From Methanobacteriota archaeon (GTDB lineage: Archaea; Altiarchaeota; Altiarchaeia; IMC4; QMZM01), in NCBI GenBank assembly GCA_021731385.1, contig JAKFXM010000035.1, positions 1 through 6,960 of the forward strand: a stretch of 6,960 nt of DNA, in the 5' to 3' direction. The notes under the pieces were generated by a model. It searched no databases and was not told the origin of the DNA. It worked only from the letters and a program-made list of their open reading frames with translations. This document shows, piece by piece, positions 1-6,308 of the stretch; within the stretch, counting starts at the first letter, position 1, and each line of letters begins with the position of its first letter. Position numbers and translations under genes: made by a program.

Positions 1-299
1 ATGTTGGGTGATGTGATAATGGCAATTATATCAGGTTGCCTCCTTAGTGCCCTCCTTGGGGTAAAGGTTACGGAGTGGTTATTGTCAATCGAGTAATTTG
101 AATTATTTATTCCTATTTGTTCTATGTTCATAGCCGAACCGGGTACTTCTCTGGATACGAACATGAGGTCCTGTGCCAACCTAAGCCCTGCAATTTCTTC
201 ACCCCAGACAGCAGAATATACCATAAGGACATAGGTGAGTAGGCAAAACCCACCGTATCCGAAGGATGCTGCCATTAGGATGGTGTATTTTTTGCTCAT
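1..299 (-). CDS. N-terminal part of an unrecognised membrane-anchored protein (C-terminus beyond window)
   Basis: The reading frame is open from the ATG at 299 down to the window edge, giving 99 codons with no stop. An in-frame TGA (reverse complement of 309-311) lies 12 nt upstream, so no longer start is available. The N-terminus is short and basic (MSKK), followed by one hydrophobic stretch at about residues 6-32 (TILMAASFGYGGFCLLTYVLM...). The remainder is polar and probably extracytoplasmic, with an NSNYS sequon-containing stretch near residues 68-72. One N-terminal anchor followed by a segment reading roughly A-LAQDLMFVSREVPGSAMNI resembles the layout of small archaeal pilin-like or secreted proteins, but this is only an impression. 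I do not recognise the family. There is no clear Shine-Dalgarno sequence. The gene is divergent from the ABC operon and shares its upstream region, so the two could be co-regulated. Confidence 0.6.
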   Translation of the reverse strand, partial: MSKKYTILMAASFGYGGFCLLTYVLMVYSAVWGEEIAGLRLAQDLMFVSREVPGSAMNIEQIGINNSNYSIDNNHSVTFTPRRALRRQPDIIAIITSPN

Positions 300-303
300 G
301 GAG

Positions 304-345
304 TTGTTTCAGTTTGTTTCAGTAGTAATTTATTAGTTGTTTCAG
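304..345. repeat. Three direct copies of TTGTTTCAG in a divergent intergenic region (possible operator)
   Basis: Exact 9-mers TTGTTTCAG occur at 304-312, 314-322 and 337-345. The first and third copies extend to AGTTGTTTCAG. Start-to-start offsets are 10 and 23 bp, close to whole helical turns. They flank an AT-rich box at about 326-336 and sit directly upstream of the minus-strand start codon at 299. This placement suits a regulator acting on one or both divergent genes. No function is demonstrated by the sequence. Confidence 0.55.
326..336 (+). promoter_or_regulatory. Candidate BoxA/TATA element for the ABC operon (possibly shared with the divergent gene)
   Basis: TAATTTATTAG is AT-rich and near-symmetric, so it could be read as a BoxA on either strand. 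On the plus strand, initiation about 25 bp downstream would fall near 357, leaving a leader of roughly 35-40 nt that carries the ribosome site at 385-390. On the minus strand, initiation about 26 bp downstream would fall near 304, almost at the ATG at 299. This is assigned by position and composition only. Confidence 0.35.
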
Positions 346-384
346 CGAATAGTAACATACAAAATATGGATTTTAGAGAATAAA

Positions 385-390
385 AGGTGA
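385..390 (+). promoter_or_regulatory. Ribosome binding site AGGTGA for the surface-protein gene
   Basis: AGGTGA matches the archaeal anti-Shine-Dalgarno core (GGTGA) and lies 4 nt before the ATG at 395. With the in-frame TAG at 374-376 it fixes this start. Confidence 0.7.
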
Positions 391-394
391 AAAA

Positions 395-2074
395 ATGAAT
401 AAAAACAGGAATAAGTTAAATGGCACATTATTGAATGTATTCGTAATATTTTGCTGTATTGGTTTGGTTGGCGCTGCTACAATACCAACATCCAATACCG
501 AGCCAACCAGCATGGTTGTGGATTTTACTTCAACATCCCTGGATTCAAAGCTTAGTCGAGGCGATAGTGGAATTCTAAATCTTGTTATAAAGAATACTGG
601 TGGCATGCCAGCCGAAAAAGTCGAGATATGGCTCCCGGGCACAGCGTCAATACACATAGACAAAAGACAATATATCGGCTATATGGAGGCAGGCTCATCA
701 AAGACTATACAGGCGATAATACGGATAGACGACAATGCCCAGACAGGACTTAATGTCATACAGGCTAGGATAAACTATGATGGCTTTGAATCGGATGGGG
801 ACCGGAAGAACTTGCAGACGGCGGTCTGGGAAATACCTGTCAGGATATACTCAAATCCATCCTTCCAACTCAGGCCTTCAAAGACGACATACTACAAAGA
901 CACAACAGAAGACCTCATCCTTGAGGGGACAGTAAAAGAAAAGGTAAAAGACATTGAAGCAAAAATATCCTCAAATTGCCTGACAGTCATAGGCTCATCG
1001 CAGGCATACATAGGTGATGTCAGAGAAAGCAAAGACTTTAATATAACATACAATATAAAGCCCACTACCGCAGGTGCATGCACATCCTCTGTTAAACTCA
1101 CATACACAGACCCGTCGGGGGGAAAGTCAACAGAAGATGTTTCATTTGGACTGAACATACAAGAGGCTGGCGTAGACTTCAAGATAACTAATGTGAGTTA
1201 TAAACCAACAGGCCCAGGTGAGACGGTCGAACTCGCAATAAACCTGAAGAACATTGGGGAAGCTGATGCCCAGGGCACCACATTAAGCTTAGGTGCAGGC
1301 GATCCCTTTGCACCGGTGGATACATTAGAGAGATATATAGAAACGGTTGGATCAGGTGAGGAAGCAATCGCTAAATACAGACTCTCAGTAAGCTGGGATG
1401 CAGTGACACAAACATACACTATACCTCTAACAATAACCTACAAAGTGGGCGGCACTACCTACACATCCAAAAAAGATATCGGCATAGATGTGAGCGGGAA
1501 AGTGATATTGTCGATCATCAATGTGGATTCCTCCACGGGAACGGTCCGAATAGACATTGCAAACATGGGAACTAGAACAGCGAATGCCGTAAAGGCTACA
1601 CTCATAGTAGGAGGTTCAGACGTTGGGGCAGGCCAGCAAGGCTTCGGGGGGAGACTGACAGGAAACTTTAACTATTCCGAAACAACTGGCGGAGGACGTG
1701 TGGCTCGAGACAATACTGGTGGCGGTCCTGCAGGTGGAAATTTTTCAAGAACAGACAATGCAACAGCCATCCAAACCTATGTTTCCTACAAGTCGGACAT
1801 AAAGTCAGGGAAACAGACCACATTCACTTTTTCTGCGTCAGGGACTGGCCCTGCAACTCTACTCATAGAATACAGCGGGGAGAACAATCAGCGCATAACT
1901 CAAAGAGAGACAATAACTCTGCAGGGCCGCAGCAGTCTGACCACTGGAAGAAACGGTCAGACAACAATCAGAGGGACTGGAGGTATCAACTATATAGAGA
2001 TTGGACTATATGCGATAGTCGCTATAGTGATCCTATTTATAGCATACAGGTTATACAAGCGCAGAAAGAAATAA
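395..2074 (+). CDS. Surface-anchored multi-domain beta-sandwich protein (COG1361/CARDB/NEW3-like), partner of the ABC transporter
   Basis: The protein has 559 residues. Residues 1-28 form a signal peptide: basic MNKNRNK, hydrophobic LLNVFVIFCCIGLVG, then AA. The body appears to hold about four beta-sandwich domains starting near residues 41, 155, 260 and 367. Two contain the typical pattern of hydrophobic strands followed by N-x-G, as in LVIKNTGGMPAEKVEIWL and AINLKNIGEADAQGTTLSL, which is usual for NEW3/CARDB/COG1361 S-layer-type proteins. A glycine-rich linker spans residues 406-448. A single C-terminal membrane helix (about 532-552) followed by YKRRKK places the bulk outside the cell. The only cysteines after the signal peptide, C195 and C229, both lie in the second domain and could form a disulfide. 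Sequons are N216, N266, N426, N449 and N455. It is the first gene of an operon and lies 4 nt before the permease. An adaptor, substrate-capture or cell-wall role for the transporter is inferred; the exact function is unknown. Confidence 0.85.
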   Translation: MNKNRNKLNGTLLNVFVIFCCIGLVGAATIPTSNTEPTSMVVDFTSTSLDSKLSRGDSGILNLVIKNTGGMPAEKVEIWLPGTASIHIDKRQYIGYMEAGSSKTIQAIIRIDDNAQTGLNVIQARINYDGFESDGDRKNLQTAVWEIPVRIYSNPSFQLRPSKTTYYKDTTEDLILEGTVKEKVKDIEAKISSNCLTVIGSSQAYIGDVRESKDFNITYNIKPTTAGACTSSVKLTYTDPSGGKSTEDVSFGLNIQEAGVDFKITNVSYKPTGPGETVELAINLKNIGEADAQGTTLSLGAGDPFAPVDTLERYIETVGSGEEAIAKYRLSVSWDAVTQTYTIPLTITYKVGGTTYTSKKDIGIDVSGKVILSIINVDSSTGTVRIDIANMGTRTANAVKATLIVGGSDVGAGQQGFGGRLTGNFNYSETTGGGRVARDNTGGGPAGGNFSRTDNATAIQTYVSYKSDIKSGKQTTFTFSASGTGPATLLIEYSGENNQRITQRETITLQGRSSLTTGRNGQTTIRGTGGINYIEIGLYAIVAIVILFIAYRLYKRRKK

Positions 2075-2078
2075 GAAA

Positions 2079-3290
2079 ATGATAGATCTCGCACTGAAAA
2101 ACATATTCAGGCACAAGACACGAAGCTTCCTCACAATACTGGGGATAGCACTGGGCATCGGCCTGATTCTGGCTTTGGGATCCATCGGAGCAGGTCTTTC
2201 CGCGCAGATAGAGCAGCAGTTCGCAAGCCGTGCTGCCTATATTGATGTGAGGGCAACAAGTGACAGCAATGGGATAAGCCAGGACACGACAGACGGCATA
2301 CAAAGCCTGCCAGGGGTAGAAAGTGCAATACCCATAGGAACATACCGCATATCCCGAGCGATACGCGGGGGATTTGGAGGAGGATTCGTAGGAGGCGGAA
2401 TACCCATTCCCGGTCTGGGGAGAGGGGGGCTTGGTGGAGGATTTACCACATCAATAACCTTCACAGGAATAAACCCAGACGATTTGGATAACATAATAAG
2501 CGAGGAGATAGCCGCTGCTGAAGGCCGGAAGCTCGATGACTCCGACGAAGGTAAAGAAGTCGTTTTGCTTGGTTCCACGGCAGCAACCGACCAGAGCCTA
2601 AATGTAGGAGATGAGATAGAATACCAGCATCGTCTCGGGAATTCCTCTGATACTGAAAGCTACTACTTTGAAGTGGTCGGAATCCTCGAGGAAACAGGAG
2701 ATTCGACCATAGACAGCTCATCCTATGTGCCTCTTTCCACCATGCAGGAAATAGAGGACCAGGACACTATAGAGGACTTACGCGTGAAAGCAACCGAAAT
2801 AAGCCTTGTGGAACAGATAACCCAACAGATAAGGGACTATTACGACGATGTGAGTGCGTTCTCCTCAGTAACAGTAATACGGCAGTTAGAATCTAGCCTT
2901 TCCCAGATACAACTGGCGGTCTATGGCATAGCCGGAATATCCATAATAGTCGGAGGAATCGGCATAATGAATACCATGATAATGTCAGTTATGGAAAGAC
3001 GAAGGGAGATAGGCATAATGAAAGCCATTGGCGCGACAACCGTGACTATACTTATGCAGGTGATACAGGAATCCGCGATGATGAGTCTCATAGGAGGCTT
3101 GTTTGGCTTAGGGCTTGGATACGCATCAGTCATCGTAATACCGCAGTTCACAACCTTCCAGCCAATACTCACTATAGACCTGATAGCATTAGGCATGGGT
3201 TTCGCCCTAATCTTGGGAATAGGTGCGGGATTATATCCTGCATGGAGCGCATCAAGGCTTGACCCGATAGAGGTGCTGCGCTATGAATGA
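2079..3290 (+). CDS. MacB/FtsX-type ABC transporter permease with a glycine-rich extracellular insertion
   Basis: This 403-residue protein has the standard layout of a type VII (MacB/LolC) permease. There is a cytoplasmic amphipathic start (MIDLALKNIFRHKTRS), TM1 at about 18-38, a large MacB_PCD-type extracytoplasmic domain (about 40-275), then three helices at about 279-303, 332-354 and 366-386. The FtsX-domain signature ERRREIGIMKAIGAT lies after TM2 (306-320), and the C-terminus PAWSASRLDPIEVLRYE is characteristic of the family. In the family such permeases dimerise and couple ATP hydrolysis to movement of the extracellular domain rather than moving substrate through the membrane. Residues 97-122 form a run very rich in glycine (GGFGGGFVGGG, then GRGGLGGG), an odd insertion in the outer domain. 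No strong ribosome site precedes the ATG, which lies 4 nt after the upstream stop, so translational coupling is likely. The substrate cannot be told from sequence. Confidence 0.9.
   Translation: MIDLALKNIFRHKTRSFLTILGIALGIGLILALGSIGAGLSAQIEQQFASRAAYIDVRATSDSNGISQDTTDGIQSLPGVESAIPIGTYRISRAIRGGFGGGFVGGGIPIPGLGRGGLGGGFTTSITFTGINPDDLDNIISEEIAAAEGRKLDDSDEGKEVVLLGSTAATDQSLNVGDEIEYQHRLGNSSDTESYYFEVVGILEETGDSTIDSSSYVPLSTMQEIEDQDTIEDLRVKATEISLVEQITQQIRDYYDDVSAFSSVTVIRQLESSLSQIQLAVYGIAGISIIVGGIGIMNTMIMSVMERRREIGIMKAIGATTVTILMQVIQESAMMSLIGGLFGLGLGYASVIVIPQFTTFQPILTIDLIALGMGFALILGIGAGLYPAWSASRLDPIEVLRYE
3270..3275 (+). promoter_or_regulatory. Ribosome binding site GAGGTG for the ABC ATPase, inside the permease gene
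   Basis: GAGGTG lies 7 nt before the ATG at 3283, within the last codons of the permease. It supports this start and the 8-nt gene overlap. Confidence 0.7.
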
Positions 3291-3999
3291 CGAAGTAATA
3301 CGTTGCGAAAATCTTGTGAAGATTTATAATACGGGCCAGCCCAATGAATTCACGGCCCTCAGGGGAATAAACCTGACCATAAAAGAAGGAGACTTCGTAA
3401 GCATAATAGGGTCCTCCGGTTCTGGGAAATCCACGCTGCTGAATCTGATAAGTTGCCTGGACACGCCAACACGGGGGGAGGTGTATATTGAAGAAACGCC
3501 GCTGTCAAAGCTAAGCGGCAACGAGCGCGCGAAACTCCGTAACCAGAAACTGGGATTCATATTTCAGCAATTCAACCTCATACATAGTATGACTGCTTTT
3601 GAAAATGTGGAACTCACAATGCGCTTTGCAGGGATAGAGAAGAAACAGAGGCATGAGCGGGTGGAAGAACTTCTGAGACAAGTCGGCCTGGAAAACAAGG
3701 GAAACAACAGACCTACAGAGTTATCGGGCGGAGAACAACAAAGGGTAGCAATCGCAAGGGCCCTTGCAAATAATCCTAAGATAATACTTGGAGATGAACC
3801 TACAGGAAACCTGGACTCGGCAACGGGTGCAACCATCATGGAACTCTTGACAGAACTGAACGAAGATCAAAACAAAACGCTGGTGATGGTGACTCACGAT
3901 CCATTAATCGCAAGAAAAGCGCACAGGACTGTAAGGATAAAGGATGGGAAACTAGAAGAGGAAACGAAGGGAACTTTAATCGGAAACCATAACGAATAA
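3283..3999 (+). CDS. ABC transporter ATP-binding protein, MacB/LolD family
   Basis: This 238-residue nucleotide-binding subunit is complete and has all catalytic motifs. They are Walker A GSSGSGKST (43-51), Q-loop glutamine in FIFQQFNLI (about 95), signature LSGGEQQR (147-154), Walker B IILGDEP with D171 and E172, D-loop NLDS (176-179) and H-loop H205 in VTHD. The stretch TALRGINLTIKEGDFVSIIG and the Q-loop context FNLI are typical of the LolD/MacB ATPase group (COG1136). It would drive the permease encoded just upstream; the start overlaps the permease stop by 8 nt. The short C-terminal tail after about residue 224 is polar. It is last in the operon, and no clear plus-strand T-tract follows before the convergent aminotransferase gene. 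Confidence 0.95.
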   Translation: MNDEVIRCENLVKIYNTGQPNEFTALRGINLTIKEGDFVSIIGSSGSGKSTLLNLISCLDTPTRGEVYIEETPLSKLSGNERAKLRNQKLGFIFQQFNLIHSMTAFENVELTMRFAGIEKKQRHERVEELLRQVGLENKGNNRPTELSGGEQQRVAIARALANNPKIILGDEPTGNLDSATGATIMELLTELNEDQNKTLVMVTHDPLIARKAHRTVRIKDGKLEEETKGTLIGNHNE

Positions 4000-4024
4000 A
4001 AAGTGAAGGAAATAATGACGGGAC

Positions 4025-4039
4025 AAATAAAAATTAAAA
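4025..4039 (-). terminator. T-rich tract, candidate terminator of the aminotransferase gene
   Basis: Read on the minus strand just after the stop codon at 4042-4044, the sequence is TTTTAATTTTTATTT. Archaeal transcription commonly ends at such T-tracts without a hairpin. The convergent ABC operon ends 42 bp away and has no equally clear tract in its own direction. Confidence 0.4.
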
Positions 4040-4041
4040 TA

Positions 4042-5106
4042 TTATAGATCTAAAATTTCATCTATCGTATCCAGATAATTCCGTAATTCCTCGACTGTCC
4101 TATCCCCCATATGTGCTATCCTGAAGGTCTTTCCTGCCAGTTTTCCATAGCCGTCAGAGAATACATAACCCCTTTCCGAGAGTTTTTGTTTGAGTTCATC
4201 ACAGTTTATTCCCTTATCATTTTTTATGCATGTAACTGTATTTGAGGAATATTTTTCGTCTGGAAACAGTTCAAAATTTTTCTTTGCCCATGTTCTTGTT
4301 AATCCTCCCATCTCACCATGTCGTTTGAATCTGTTTTCTAATCCCTCGTTGTCCAGTATTTTACCCAACTGATAATCTAATGCCTGCATGTGGGGTATTG
4401 ACGGAGTGATATGACTCTGCCGCTTTTCCCAGTACTTCATCACTGTAAGAAAGTCAAAGTAATAGCCTCTATCTGGCACCGTTTTTGCCTTTTCCAGTGC
4501 CTTCCCGCTCATTGAACAAACTGAAAGTCCTGGCGGCAATGCAAGGGCTTTTTGCACACCAAAGAGACATACATCTATTCCTGATTTCTCAACCTCTATC
4601 TTAATCCCGCCCATAGAACTAACGGTATCAACCAGAAAGATTACATCATAATTTTTAATTACTTCTGAAATTTCATATAACTGGCTTGTCACGCCCGTAG
4701 ATGTCTCATTGTGTACGATTGTTACAGCGTCATAATCCCCCTTAGACAGTTTTTCATCCAGTATCCCGGGGATTACTGCAGAACCCCAATCGAATTGCAA
4801 AATATCTGCTTCCTTGCCATTTGAAACGGTTATCTCATGCCACCTGTCGCTGAATGCGCCATTGACAACATTAAGGCATTTTGTTTTTACGCAATTCCGG
4901 ACCGCAGCCTCCATCAAACCTGTAGATGAGGATGTTGATATGAAGATATTGCTATCGGTAAACATCAATTTCTTCAATTTTTCGGTAGAATTCTCTAAAA
5001 GATTGCTAAATTCTTTACCTCTATGACTGATCATTGGTCTGCTCATCTGCTCTGCAACATCAGGGCTTACATCAACCGGACCGGGAATAAATAATTTCTT
5101 CTCCAT
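4042..5106 (-). CDS. Class V PLP-dependent aminotransferase (alanine-glyoxylate / serine-pyruvate type, COG0075)
   Basis: The 354-residue protein belongs to the fold-type I class V aminotransferases. The N-terminal IPGPVDVSPDV and SHRGKEFSNLL motifs are family hallmarks. STGLMEA (about 61-67) fits the cofactor phosphate site, HNETSTG lies at 132-138, D160 in FLVDTVSS would contact the PLP ring nitrogen, K186 in FGVQKALALPPG is the Schiff-base lysine, and R329 in FRIAHMG is the likely substrate carboxylate ligand. Archaeal relatives act on alanine/glyoxylate or serine/pyruvate. A methanogen homologue (MJ0959 type) has been linked to phosphoserine formation, so the substrate is uncertain. The gene lies 34 nt downstream of purE on the same strand but has its own AT-rich box (5129-5138) and no Shine-Dalgarno sequence, so separate initiation is likely. 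Confidence 0.88.
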   Translation of the reverse strand: MEKKLFIPGPVDVSPDVAEQMSRPMISHRGKEFSNLLENSTEKLKKLMFTDSNIFISTSSSTGLMEAAVRNCVKTKCLNVVNGAFSDRWHEITVSNGKEADILQFDWGSAVIPGILDEKLSKGDYDAVTIVHNETSTGVTSQLYEISEVIKNYDVIFLVDTVSSMGGIKIEVEKSGIDVCLFGVQKALALPPGLSVCSMSGKALEKAKTVPDRGYYFDFLTVMKYWEKRQSHITPSIPHMQALDYQLGKILDNEGLENRFKRHGEMGGLTRTWAKKNFELFPDEKYSSNTVTCIKNDKGINCDELKQKLSERGYVFSDGYGKLAGKTFRIAHMGDRTVEELRNYLDTIDEILDL

Positions 5107-5128
5107 CGTGGATTATATTATTAATTCC

Positions 5129-5138
5129 AAATTTAAAA
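5129..5138 (-). promoter_or_regulatory. Candidate BoxA for the aminotransferase gene
   Basis: TTTTAAATTT on the minus strand is centred about 27 bp upstream of the ATG at 5106, the usual BoxA-to-start distance. No ribosome site lies in between, which would fit a leaderless or nearly leaderless transcript. The box sits between the purE stop (5141) and the aminotransferase start. Confidence 0.4.
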
Positions 5139-5140
5139 TC

Positions 5141-5527
5141 CTATTTCAATCCCAGAATTCTCAAAGCAAGATATGCGGCATTCTCCCCGTTATCGATCCC
5201 AACGCAGGCAACCGGAACACCTTTAGGCATCTGCGCAATGGAAAGAAGCGCATCAATCCCGCCCAACTTTGCAGAAACGGGAACGCCGATTACTGGCTTG
5301 TCAGTTAAAGAGGCAACCGCTCCCGGAAGGGCTGCCGAGAGTCCTGCAATGCATATAAAAACCTTTGCATCTGAATTCTTCACAATCTCTTCAAGTTTTT
5401 TCGGCTCTCTGTGGAATGAGCAATATTCTATAGAATATCTGACCTTATCCCCCTTTAAAATTTTTTCGGTATTCCTGACAATATCCTCATCTGATTTGCT
5501 TCCTGCAATTATTAATATATCCGGCAT
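5141..5527 (-). CDS. purE: AIR carboxylase / N5-CAIR mutase, PurE family (short form)
   Basis: This 128-residue protein acts in de novo purine synthesis, forming carboxyaminoimidazole ribonucleotide. Family motifs seen are GSKSD (9-13, nucleotide phosphate site), CSFHREP (36-42) aligned with the class I SAHRTP motif and its catalytic histidine (here H39), AGLSAALPG (61-69), VIGVPV (79-84) and SIAQMPKGVPVACVGIDNG. It is shorter than typical bacterial PurE (about 160-170 residues) because it ends right after ALRILGLK. The frame stays open upstream to 5935, but that extension lies antisense to dapB. The ATG at 5527 gives the family N-terminus MPDILIIAGSKSD, so I chose it. No purK is visible in the window, so class I versus class II chemistry is not settled. 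The gene is divergent from dapB with a 19-bp gap. Confidence 0.9.
   Translation of the reverse strand: MPDILIIAGSKSDEDIVRNTEKILKGDKVRYSIEYCSFHREPKKLEEIVKNSDAKVFICIAGLSAALPGAVASLTDKPVIGVPVSAKLGGIDALLSIAQMPKGVPVACVGIDNGENAAYLALRILGLK
5511..5520 (+). promoter_or_regulatory. Candidate BoxA for dapB, inside the 5' end of purE
   Basis: ATTAATATAT is centred about 31 bp upstream of the dapB ATG at 5547 and would place initiation around 5542, leaving almost no leader. It lies within the first codons of purE on the opposite strand. The assignment rests on composition and spacing only. Confidence 0.4.
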
Positions 5528-5546
5528 AATTATTAATCTGATTGAA

Positions 5547-6308
5547 ATGATAAAAATCGCAGTTTTGGGTGTCGGACGGATGGGAAGGGAGATTATCAAG
5601 CAGGCCGCTGCTAATTTTAAGATTGTTGCAACAATTGATTCCCCGAAAAGCGAATTTCTCGGAAAGGATGCGGGAATTTTGTCAGGAATAGAACCTATTA
5701 GAGTAACTGTTGAAAGTTCGGAGAATCTTGCAGGAATTCTTGACAGAGCGAAGCCGGATGTTGTAGTTGATTTCACTAATGCCGATGCTTGTGCCAAAAA
5801 TTCCAAAATAATATCTGATAAAAAAGTAAATATGGTAATCGGAACTACCGGATTTACAGAAGAGCAGATGTCTGAATTGAAAAACAACATAACAAAGAAC
5901 AATATCGGCGCAGTAATCTCCCCGAATATGAGCATCGGAGTGAATGTATTCTGGAATCTCGTCAGGGATGCATCAAAATTCCTCAGGGACTATGACATTG
6001 AGGTTGTAGAGGCGCATCACAGGTTCAAGAAGGACAAGCCGTCAGGCACTGCACTGAAAACTGCAGAGGTAATTGCAAAGGAGACAGGGAAAAATAAGGA
6101 AGAAATTCCGATTCATGCAATAAGGGCTGGTGATATAGTCGGGGATCATACAGCAGTCTTTGCAACTCCTGGCGAGAGAATAGAAATTACTCACAGGGCT
6201 CACTCAAGGATGGCATTCGTCAATGGCGTTCTTAAGGCAGTGAAATTCATTTATGGAAAAAAGGGAATTTACGGAATGAATGAGGTTCTGTCAGAATCCG
6301 CTGTCTGA
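5547..6308 (+). CDS. dapB: 4-hydroxy-tetrahydrodipicolinate reductase
   Basis: DapB reduces 4-hydroxy-tetrahydrodipicolinate to tetrahydrodipicolinate with NAD(P)H in the diaminopimelate route to lysine, in the cytoplasm. The 253-residue product opens with the Rossmann motif GVGRMG (8-13). It continues with VVVDFT (72-77), IGTTGFT (98-104) and SPNMSIGVNV (125-134), the catalytic-site motif EAHHRFKKDKPSGTA (155-169, with H157 as proton donor and K161 matching the essential lysine), and RAGDIVGDHT (193-202). Length is typical of the family. The frame is open further upstream to 5238, but that part is antisense to purE and the family N-terminus starts at MIKIAVLG, so ATG 5547 is the start. No ribosome site precedes it. 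No dapA or other lysine gene lies in the window. The last 18 nt overlap the convergent small Cys-rich gene. Confidence 0.93.
   Translation: MIKIAVLGVGRMGREIIKQAAANFKIVATIDSPKSEFLGKDAGILSGIEPIRVTVESSENLAGILDRAKPDVVVDFTNADACAKNSKIISDKKVNMVIGTTGFTEEQMSELKNNITKNNIGAVISPNMSIGVNVFWNLVRDASKFLRDYDIEVVEAHHRFKKDKPSGTALKTAEVIAKETGKNKEEIPIHAIRAGDIVGDHTAVFATPGERIEITHRAHSRMAFVNGVLKAVKFIYGKKGIYGMNEVLSESAV
5550..5557 (-). promoter_or_regulatory. Candidate BoxA for purE, inside the 5' end of dapB
   Basis: The minus strand reads TTTTTATC centred about 26 bp upstream of the purE ATG at 5527. There is no Shine-Dalgarno sequence, so a leaderless transcript is plausible. The box overlaps the start codon region and first codons of dapB. 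Confidence 0.4.

Noticed and set aside
2237..2578. Proline-rich minus-strand ORF opposite the permease
   Set aside because: The prolines are the complement of the glycine codons of the permease Gly-rich segment, so this is a shadow frame.
4015..4047. Ten-codon plus-strand ORF after the ABC ATPase, preceded by GTGAAGGA
   Set aside because: Only ten low-complexity residues, overlapping the end of the convergent aminotransferase gene; no support beyond a weak purine-rich upstream stretch.
4042..4060. Palindrome TAGATCTA with flanking AT symmetry at the end of the aminotransferase gene
   Set aside because: The perfect part is only 8 bp and lies within the last codons; too short and AT-rich to claim a regulatory or terminator hairpin.
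5238..5546. In-frame N-terminal extension of dapB
   Set aside because: It is antisense to purE; the Rossmann-fold start MIKIAVLGVGRMG begins at 5547.
5528..5935. In-frame N-terminal extension of purE to 264 residues
   Set aside because: It lies wholly antisense to dapB, has no PurE similarity, and the family N-terminus begins at the ATG at 5527.
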